Source: Sipunculus nudus (lineage: Eukaryota > Annelida > Sipuncula > Golfingiida > Sipunculidae). From it: a stretch of 64,000 nucleotides of DNA. A model generated the notes under the pieces. That model saw only the letters and a list, made by a program, of their open reading frames with translations, was not told the origin of the DNA and made no database searches. Below are positions 56,313 to 64,000 of the stretch, in pieces. The translations under genes and the position numbers were made by a program. The stretch lies in assembly GCA_026874595.1 (NCBI GenBank), contig CM049312.1, positions 73,690,429 to 73,754,428 of the forward strand, read 5' to 3'. The stretch's first letter is position 1. Each line of letters opens with the position of its first letter.

Positions 56313-57305
56313 CAGTAGAACGCCTTGTAACGGCCACGCCTCAATAACGGTCAATACGTCTATAACGGTCAGATTTTCCGGTCCCGAATTTTCGACCGTT
56401 ATATTTCATAATCATTTTGTTGTCAATTACGGTCATTCCTCTATTCCGGATTACGGCCAGGTCTCTCGGTCCCGAAGGCCGGGAAATGCCTCAATTACGG
56501 TCAGGAACAGGTAACCATTCGACCGTGACTGAGTTGTTTGACACGTAGCCAGCGTCGTACTACCCCAGTCAGCCTCATTAGTATGCACTACCTGCGTGTA
56601 TGTTTGGGAATCAGTCTCGCGAGCCGGATCTTAATCAGGGTTTTTGTCATTTAATTAACGAATGACAACCAGCTTGTCCCGATGATTATGTCATCAGAAA
56701 AATTTTAGGCAAACTGTTGATCTTTTAACTTTCTTTAATGTCCTTGTGAACACCTACATCAAACAAAAACAGTGCGGCAAACATCGCACAGTTTACTCAT
56801 ACATGAATCATTTTGAATGAAAAAAATAAACAATGTTACATGTATAAAAATGTTACGCATACTCTGTCCCAATCACTTTGACCATTATGGCTACCAAGAA
56901 TTTGGACTTCGCCTATCAAGATGAAATTGTGGACTCGATTTAACCAGATGTAAAGAGTGTATTCTGTGAATGTTCACATATTTCTGCTGTTACTTCCGTG
57001 CTCTTAGTATGCTGTATAGATACAAACAACTTCTCAACATTTGTTCAAATATTATGGATATACAATATGTTTGTAATTTAATAACAAACCCTTTATTTCT
57101 ATATATTGTTGGTAATTGTTATAAAAAGGGTTGACGTTATTTTATATTTTTTTAATTGATAACAGTTATTATACTAATACCTGTAAAAACATTTATTTTG
57201 TTGATTGCAATGAAGATTTGAACTTGGTTTCGTGTTACACTTTAACCTGTATTAAGGCCACTTTCATCCAGTCCCGATGGTGACCGTGATACAGGCGTTC
57301 TACTG
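56313..57305. mobile_element. Non-autonomous pogo/Tigger-like DNA transposon
   Basis: The ends are inverted: CAGTAGAACGCC-TTGTAACGG on the left and the complement of CAGTAGAACGCC-TGTATCACGG on the right, each flanked by TA (56,311-56,312 and 57,306-57,307). A CAGTAGAAC start and TA target duplication are characteristic of the pogo/Tigger branch of Tc1/mariner. The 993-bp interior has several short direct and inverted CAATTACGGTCA-type motifs near the left end and no transposase frame, so it is non-autonomous. Confidence 0.8.
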
Positions 57306-57307
57306 TA

Positions 57308-57918
57308 TAAGAATCGTATTACCATTGACATATTCACGTGATCGGTAAACTGTCAGCCATTTGCAGTAACATCGTTCTTATAAATATAAAAAGCAATCAC
57401 GTATTCTTTATTATAAAGGGCAAAATTTTTTAATAAATTGATATAAACATATAAATTGAAACATGTTTAAAGAACAATTCCAGAACAGATAAACAGCCAT
57501 CCGACTTGTTTTTCCGTCCACTCACAGCAATACGCATGAACTACGACAAAGTGCGCTTTTTCTTTTGGCACATTCCAAATTTCCCCTGCAAGCTTGTTGT
57601 TTCATATAAAAAATGCTTATAATAAAGACTGATAAATAATTTCACTTTATATTTATTTTGTTGAAGCCTTACTATACCTTTTCCAAATACTACAGAAACA
57701 CAACACCAGCATTCTCAATATATCAACTGGAAACAAAGGAGCCACCACGTTAGAAAATCCATGTCACGTGCAATTGGGATACGATTTGGCTTCTTTTATG
57801 GGCAGGTTAGTAAGTTATGTATTGTAAAAGGATAACAACAGCATTACTTCTATTATCTGCGTTACTGATTTACGTTAATCCAATACTGATGTCTTTCACT
57901 CTCTTTTCTTTTTTTCAG
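57308..57918. other. Non-coding stretch upstream of decayed PAN paralogue
   Basis: No intact exon. At 57,733-57,780 a frame ending WLLLWA-G|GTTAGT has a phase-1 donor in the position expected for a signal-peptide exon, but no ATG precedes it in that frame, so it is at most a relic. Confidence 0.35.
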
Positions 57919-58425
57919 GGTCTTGCTTTCGAGAACTAATTGCATTTGGTCCAGAATTGATACATCGTAGGAACATGGATTCGTGGTTTAACCTTGTTGT
58001 CATTCCTCGGCCATATATAAGAATAAAACGTCCGGATTCCTACAATGTCAACAGATCCAGTTTTTATGCAAATAGCCCATTGAAAGATCATCTTGCAGGT
58101 GTGGCATCCAAAAGGAACCGATCTGAGTTACCGTTCCCTTGGTGGAACGCAAGAGTACATTGCAAAGAGCCGACTAATCCATAATGTGAAACCAAGAAGA
58201 CCAATGACCGTTCAGGATGCTGAAGTCATCGGGTTTTACATAACCTCCAAAGGGTAATACCTCATGATGAATATGATTGTAGTTGCAACTGCACTGTGCA
58301 CTTGTTGCATCCTACGCAAAACCAGTCGTCATTGGGAGCAGAATATCACTTCACCGTGTTGGAAATTGATGGATGCCTTACATATTCTTTACAAGTAGTT
58401 GTCGAAATGAAAATCACTAAATCTT
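57919..58425 (+). pseudogene. Main exon of PAN gene paralogue, decayed (copy 3)
   Basis: A phase-1 acceptor (TTTTTTTCAG at 57,918) opens a frame SCFRELIAFGPELIHR, later NMDSWFNLVVIPRP and RSSFYANSP, matching copies 1 and 2 over the first half of the domain at low identity. The match then jumps to a second frame (AEVIGFYI) and a third (IPHDEYDC, LTYSLQVVVEMK), so at least two frameshifts are present. Stops lie at 58,182-58,184 and around 58,254. The conserved GFY, IPHD and SLQ blocks confirm homology. This is an old pseudogene. Confidence 0.72.
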
Positions 58426-58681
58426 GCTAAGTCTATTAATTCTGCAACACTTACATATTCTCCAATAACGATTTACTGAAACAAAACGGTATTCAATATA
58501 ATTTGCTGAAAACGACATAATTGTAGTCCACAATTTTACAAGTAGTTGTCGAAATAAAAATCACTTAATCTTGGTAAGTCTATTAATTCTGCAAAACACT
58601 TACATATTCTCCTATAACGATTTACTGAAACAAAACGGGATTTAATATAACTTGCTGAAAACGACAAAATTGTAGTCCGCT
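58388..58681. repeat. 147-bp tandem duplication across exon end
   Basis: Two near-identical 147-bp units starting TTTACAAGTAGTTGTCGAAAT contain the exon 3' end (VVVEMKIT) and the following intron start. The donor reads TTG|CTAAGT in the first unit and TTG|GTAAGT in the second, so only the second keeps a usable splice site. Confidence 0.85.
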
Positions 58682-58804
58682 CAGGAACAGCTACTAATAG
58701 ATCTTAAAACCAAACACTGTTAAATGCTTAACTGTTTGCATCAATGAATTGTCTTTTAATCTGCTGCAAGCTTGTACATGTTTTATATGTTTTTATTCAA
58801 ATAT

Positions 58805-59104
58805 TAGTAGACCCACCACCGATGTCATACCTAAACAAATCCAAATGGGTGATGCAGCCAGAGATTTGATTGTGTTCGAAAAGAATTCTGTACAAATGCT
58901 TTTCGACAACAAATTGATATGCGCTGCTACCTGTCAGAGGCAACCCTGGTACAACAGTTTCACAATATTTGAACTTTATGCCTAATGCTGGATGAATACT
59001 AAAGTTACTATCAATAGCTACCATAGCTACAGATATGAGAAGAGCGGAACTTACTATGTTCGGGGGAATTCCCTCTCCAATTTGACCTATAGCTATGTTT
59101 CATG
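58805..59104 (+). pseudogene. PAN/Apple-like exon, decayed (copy 3)
   Basis: The frame shows KLICAATCQRQPWYNSFTI and, after an in-frame TAA at 58,984-58,986, CWMNTKV and a tyrosine-rich tail ending at TGA 59,102-59,104. It aligns with the PAN exons of copies 1 and 2 (VCAATCQQ, WCESF, NCW). The second core cysteine is tyrosine here (WYNSF versus WCESF). The nonsense codon and the broken upstream exon make this a pseudogene. Confidence 0.75.
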
Positions 59105-59940
59105 AAAGAGCTCACGTGATAATGAAAAAAAATCTATTTTTCGGTCAAACATATGATGACCAGGATAAGTATATCTGTACCAATGGCAAGGGTATTAAGT
59201 GGATCTTCAGTTCATCATTCCTTTTATATTACAGAAAATTACCTTTGTTCATAATTTGCTTAAGATAATAATATCAGCATTTAAAAGTATACATCTCTTC
59301 TGAAGGATTGTAAAAATCTCTAAAATATACATTTACGAAATTATGAGCTGAGTTTCAGGATTGCAAATTATGATATAACTTAAACGATTAAGACTTTTCA
59401 TGTATACAAATTATTTCGTCCATAAAAGAATGTTTTTTATTCATTCTGGGTGAAATTTATATTAAACTAAAGTTCTCATTATCAAACTTATGCATATCGC
59501 TCCTGCTATATTCACCTGGATGTCCATAAATTATTTACAACCACATTCTCATGACTGTTATATTTTTTTGCTGTTTTATTACATTTTTTTTTATTTATCA
59601 GAATAACTGAAAGAAATAAAATAAGAATCTTATCAAGACTTGCTATGGTGCAATTTTTATTTGTTTTTACTCTGAAGTAATTTTCTACAATCAGAGAACA
59701 AAGTTTGATTGTCCTAACTTTAAATAAACATTGTAATGAACCCTCATATGCCAATGTTATACTTAGAAGACCCTATCAAATGGATATTAATGTAATTACT
59801 GCTTATAGCCAACATTCGAGGAACGATAGGAATAAAATCCGCACTGCTTGTTATATATTACGCAATGCAGTATAACACATTTTATATTATACATTTATCA
59901 TATAAAAGGAAGAAAAAGGTACAAATACTTTATAAAAGAC
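59105..59940. other. Non-coding stretch
   Basis: No gene recognised. AT-rich unique sequence between the decayed PAN paralogue and the LINE relic. Confidence 0.5.
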
Positions 59941-60345
59941 GAACAAAAACCTGATCCAATTCCCACTGACATGTTTACGCAATGCAAAGATTACCTTGTT
60001 CTGTTGATTTTATCGATTATGGATTTTTAAGTCTCTCTTCAGGAACAGTCCCATTACAGTTTATAAACGCTGTTGTGGCCTCAATTTTGAAAAAGTCCCA
60101 ACTTGAACCAAATGATGTTAAACATTTAAGGCCAGTGCAGAAACTTTCTTTCTTTTATAAAATCTTTGGGGGACAGTTTTAAAGAGGTTACAATGCCTTT
60201 TTTATGAAGACGACTTAATGGCAATGCATCAATCTTCGTATAGAAGGCAACAAGGCACAGAGACCGCTGTGCTGAGTGTAATAGATGGTCTGATGAAGAC
60301 GGCAGACGAGAGATCAGTTTGTCTCCTAGCTTTGACAATCCGACT
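59941..60345 (+). pseudogene. CR1/Jockey-like LINE reverse transcriptase relic
   Basis: Three consecutive frames carry RT N-terminal motifs: KPDPIPTDMF, then LSSGTVPLQFINAVV, ILKKSQLEPNDVKHLRPV and LSFFYKIF, then HQSSYRRQQGTETAVLSVIDGLM and SVCLLALT. This order (PDPIP, TGTVP, KK..LDPxDxxNFRPVS.LSF.SK, Q.AYR..H.TETA) is that of CR1/Jockey-type non-LTR retrotransposons. At least two frameshifts are present. The relic stops before the catalytic FDT/YADD region, at the left edge of duplication copy 2, so the junction probably truncated it. Confidence 0.78.
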
Positions 60346-61935
60346 CAATAGGCACTGGTGATCGGGCTGGTAGGGATACTCGATTATGTTGAATTTATAT
60401 TGTGGTATACAACCCATAATCTTAACATTAGGCGAGGAATGATGTATTCACACAAGAGAATATACATGCGAACTCACAACCCACGCTAACATCCAAACAT
60501 GATAGTCCATATTAGAGTACAACAAATAATTAAAACAATCATCTGGTTATACTCCCTACCGGCATGGGAGGTAGCAGTGCAAAATAGTGTCCAAAACGGA
60601 TGGGATCTCCAAATGATGCGTCGAAACCGACGGATGAAAACAAACTAAGGTATTTCATCTTAAAGACGAAAGCTAACTTATTTTTATGCATGTTTGATAC
60701 ATGCATACATGAATCGAAGTTTCGGCCAAGAAGTCCTTTCTTCTTAATGATATTGGTCCAGTAATATTTCTGTTTAACTCATGCTTTCTTATGAGTAATG
60801 ATCAATTTTATTTGTACATGAATCTGTGCCCATTGCTAAGTAATTAGTTGCAACAGATGATGTTGCTATACAAGTCCACATACGCACTTAAAATATTAAA
60901 GATGTTGATGAACAAACATCTTAACCTTAACATTGACCTTTTGTGCAAACTTCCTGATTATTTTTAAATTGTGTGATCCATCATCACTTTATTTTAGTAT
61001 AAACTTTTGTCAGCAGTTACTTTTATAACCCTGTCAATCAAACCTTTGCAAACAGTTTCTTTATGACAGTTACAGTCCCAATTACATCAATGTAATTTAA
61101 CTTTTGTACATTATGGGCTCCCATATATGTTTTACTTTTAGAACATCGACAGATATGTAATTTCTTGTTTTTTAAGCATCACCTGAAACTTATTTATAAT
61201 GAAGAGACGATCATTTCAATGACAGATATTGATTAAAATAAGGCTATTCTTCAGCCGGTTTGAACTGTGACTACAGAGGAAATCCTAAAGCCTGAGTCTA
61301 CTTGTCCACGTACCATATTCCACAAAACTGTATAAAGGAGAATAGCTCGCAGCGCGAGAAAATCACCACTTAGTAAAATATCATATTTGGACATAGTCTG
61401 GAAGGCGATCTAAGTATGTTAATCTATTTTTCCTTATATATCCCATTTGTGTCAGGAGATTTGCAATATGTGTTGCATAGGAAATGAACATACTTGGTGA
61501 TCAAGTGCATGATCCTAGAACAAACAAATAAGGTATTTCCTATTTGAAAAAAAGCTAACTTCACTCCATTAATATGTGTATTGCCAATTAGGTTTCAAAT
61601 AAGTATTGGAATCTACCACCTGTGTCTGGCTAAGAACGCATCAGAATTCTATGCTATATAAAAAGAAGGGTGATTAGGAGAATACTCTTCAATGCGAGAC
61701 TCGTTCTGAAGACAGACCTCTTAAGCCATAAAATATATATTCAGATAAATATTAACGATATTTCAGTAATTGTTTTATTGATGTTGCACACCGATATGGA
61801 GACAGCATATTTCCTCGTTACTTTACTTGACTTTAATGTTTCCCTTCAAAGACCATCTTTTTTTTTTTTTTGCTTTCTTTTCATTTTATATTTGATGAAT
61901 TCTCGGAGACAGCTGGGTCACTCTGAATTGCCAAT

Positions 61936-61984
61936 ATGGAACTGATTCACATTTTCGGGAATCTATGCCTCTTGAGTAAACGAG
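61936..61984 (+). CDS. Signal-peptide exon of PAN-domain gene, copy 2
   Basis: A 49-bp exon matching 46,347-46,395 with the same phase-1 donor (CGAG|GTTAGT). The encoded MELIHIFGNLCLLSKR is less hydrophobic than copy 1 because of N and K/R changes, so its signal function may be weakened. The main exon downstream carries a stop, so the gene is probably not functional. Confidence 0.6.
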
Positions 61985-62330
61985 GTTAGTCACACTTGCA
62001 GCTTAAAAAATGTTTAAGAATCTCAATCTGGCATAATTTATTATAGGTATCATTGAAATTATTTATCAATATGTTAAAGAGCTTGTTATTTTGTGAGTCT
62101 AGAAGGCACGGATTTTGGGCTACATCATGGAAGGATGACCTGCATGATATTATATTATATCCTCTCGTCTCATTACGTCCCAATATATGGTTTTTTATAC
62201 ATGTATAATTTAGAAAATAATAGGTTATACTATAATAAATAAAAAAAGATAATCTATGAAATCTGGCAGGCATGTATTGCATTTCAAGAATTTAACTGCG
62301 ATCACGTGATGTTTTTATATCTTTTTACAG

Positions 62331-62840
62331 GATATTGCACAGGTCGAACTGTGACCTTTGGACCGAAATTAAAAGATCGGTCATTTACAGAAATGTGGTC
62401 AAACTTTGTGATGATACCTTACCCGAAGAACCCGATTGAAGTTGATAGTGCACAACAAGTGAAACAGTTCAGCTTTTATGCTAGTAAGTCTGGAGGAGTA
62501 CGCATACAGTTATGGCGTCAAGTTACTGAAAAAAATGGATATTACGAACTGCTTTCATCCACTGAGGAGTTTTGGGCACAGGGACACAGGGTACATAATG
62601 TGACCCCAACTTAACCACTGTATGCCCACGATGGGGACCTCCTTGGGTTCTACACGCCAAGGCCTGGTGTGATTCCTTTTGATGAAGAACCATGTCAAGG
62701 AAAACGAACTTTATACTTATCGAATCCAACTGTTCATCAATTGTCACCAGGAACAGAGTCGAATTTTCTGGAGAATCAAGTAAATAGCTGTACTATCTAT
62801 TCCTTGCAACTTATTGCAGAGATGCCGTCATGGTTTTCCG
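62331..62840 (+). pseudogene. Main exon of secreted PAN gene, copy 2 (premature stop)
   Basis: A 510-bp phase-1 exon homologous to 46,733-47,238. It keeps the reading frame over the GDLLGFYTP and VIPFDEEPC region that copy 1 breaks, but has TAA at 62,612-62,614 where copy 1 has TCA (after NVTPT). One codon has been gained in an A-rich run (TEKNGYY versus TKNGYY). Acceptor (TTTTTACAG) and donor (TCCG|GTAGGT) are intact. Each copy thus lacks the lesion of the other. Confidence 0.72.
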
Positions 62841-63025
62841 GTAGGTCTGGTGCTTTGAAGTAGGTAGTTTGATAATGGGTTTAACAATAACTCTTACCGT
62901 GGACTACCCAAATAAAGAAATAACTGAAATGAAGAATTTAGCTTAAGTAAAATATTAATATTTTCGTTTTGATCAGTTTTATATAATAACACCTAGTAAA
63001 GATATCGTATTCTTGACTTAACCAG

Positions 63026-63268
63026 AAGTTACACGTGCGATGGGTACGAGCGGGAACAGATCGCCTGATGAACAGAAAAGACTCGCGTCTCGTGACTGCC
63101 ACAAGTCTCAGGGTTTGTGCTGCTACCTGTCAACAAACAATATGGTGCGAGAGCTTCGTCTTATCTCCTATCAACAGGAACTGCTGGATGAATATTAAAG
63201 TTCTCAACCTCTACGGGGACGATTATCTGACGGAAAAAGGAGCAAGTTATTATGAACCGGTTGCCTAA
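63026..63268 (+). pseudogene. PAN/Apple-like terminal exon, copy 2 (two-base deletion)
   Basis: The exon is 243 bp against 245 in copy 1: the sequence after TTACAC has lost two bases (CACGTGCGATGG versus CACATGAGCGATGG), so the PAN frame (LRVCAATCQQ, WCESFVLSP, NCWMN) is no longer in phase with the phase-1 acceptor at 63,025. The core itself is otherwise intact to TAA at 63,266-63,268. Confidence 0.72.
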
Positions 63269-63590
63269 AAAGAAACTCTGTGAGATCAATTGTGAGCAAC
63301 AATAAACTGTAAATTAGTGGCAACATAATAAAATATTGTTGGTTTTAGTTTGTATCAGCTGGAGATTTATGAGGGTTATTCTCTTTGCAGCTATTGGTTT
63401 CTTTTTCGCGGCATTGGTCTCTCGTCAGGATATATTGTATCTTGCTGCTCTGATATTGTTATGATAGGTACCATAAGGATTATCACAACATGATACTGCT
63501 TTCAAATTCGTTCCTAATTATAGAATGTAGTGCATTCATGCTTTTCTGACTCGTATTATACATTATATCGATTGATTTTATAAATGTTGC

Positions 63591-63596
63591 AATAAA
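63591..63596 (+). other. Polyadenylation signal AATAAA, copy 2
   Basis: About 325 bases after the stop codon of the PAN exon. Copy 1 has CATAAA at the matching place. Confidence 0.5.
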
Positions 63597-64000
63597 ACCA
63601 TAAAAAACAGCCATGTTTTTTTTTATTGTCGAATTGTTTATTGTGATATAATAATGAAATAATGGTAGATTATAAATTCAGGATTCCCTTGCTTATATCC
63701 TTTTATTTCCATCTGAGGTTCATGTATTAGTATAGATTAGAGGTTTTTATCTAACTCAAATTCAGTAAGGATAAAAGGTAAATTACTCAATTGGATAAAA
63801 CAATAGTTAATAAATATAGAAGCAGGGAGTAAGAGTAAAAACAAGGGACACACGGGTCACGGCGCTCACCTGTGATATATGATCACAAAATATGATTTGG
63901 AAATGAGGCACATGCTGGTTGTTTGTGGTAATATACGCTGTATTATGTGCTGCTGGTGTTAAGCTTGATCAAGGTCTATTGTAACTGTTAGATTGTCCCT

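Larger units (their letters stand above)
60362..64000 (+). repeat. Second segmental duplication, copy 2 (runs off window)
   Basis: This matches 44,145-48,418 with deletions near its start. The homology is still continuing at the last base of the window. Confidence 0.9.

Overview
The window looks like nuclear DNA of a lophotrochozoan, most likely a bivalve mollusc. It is AT-rich and intron-rich, and full of short tandem repeats with units of about 130-150 bp in the style of bivalve pearl-type elements. It carries a Gmr1-like LTR retrotransposon relic and small secreted-protein genes built from phase-1 exons (TSP1, fibrinogen C-terminal and PAN/Apple modules). The species call is inference; no rRNA or organelle sequence helps. 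All recognisable host exons lie on the + strand. I saw no tRNA, rRNA or CRISPR array.

Left half (1-29,456): exons of a TSP1 plus fibrinogen-related (FReD) gene. A 25-bp minisatellite (1321-1862) is followed by a dead TSP1 exon (2279-2442), an intact TSP1 exon (2943-3098), a broken Gmr1-like element (about 4320-7275), a second intact TSP1 exon (7441-7605) and a terminal FReD exon (9446-10095). A 6.77-kb segment that starts inside the RNase H frame of the retroelement and runs past the FReD exon has been tandemly duplicated. Copy A starts at 5896. Copy B is 22,691-29,456 and carries its own LTR, TSP1 exon and FReD exon. All ten base differences between the two FReD exons change amino acids.

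Copy A is split by a 10,017-bp insertion (12,329-22,345) with long, diverged terminal inverted repeats and a 4-bp target duplication, ATAA. Copy B keeps the exact empty site. I could not place this element in a named superfamily from its ends, and its core shows no clear transposase. It is my main candidate for something undescribed.

Middle (29,457-44,140): mostly non-coding, holding several decayed tandem-repeat elements and one minus-strand relic of a possible small secreted peptide (31,861-32,145).

Right half (44,145-64,000): three paralogues of a small secreted protein gene, each made of a signal-peptide exon, a unique exon of about 168 codons and a PAN/Apple exon. Copies 1 (46,347-47,667) and 2 (61,936-63,268) lie in a second tandem duplication that runs off the window end. 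Between them sits an older, decayed paralogue (57,919-59,104). Each copy carries different disabling changes. Around them are a pearl-like repeat element (51,780-52,660), a 145-bp repeat array (54,685-56,240), a pogo/Tigger-like non-autonomous DNA transposon with TA target duplications (56,313-57,305) and a CR1/Jockey-like reverse transcriptase relic (59,941-60,345) next to the duplication junction.
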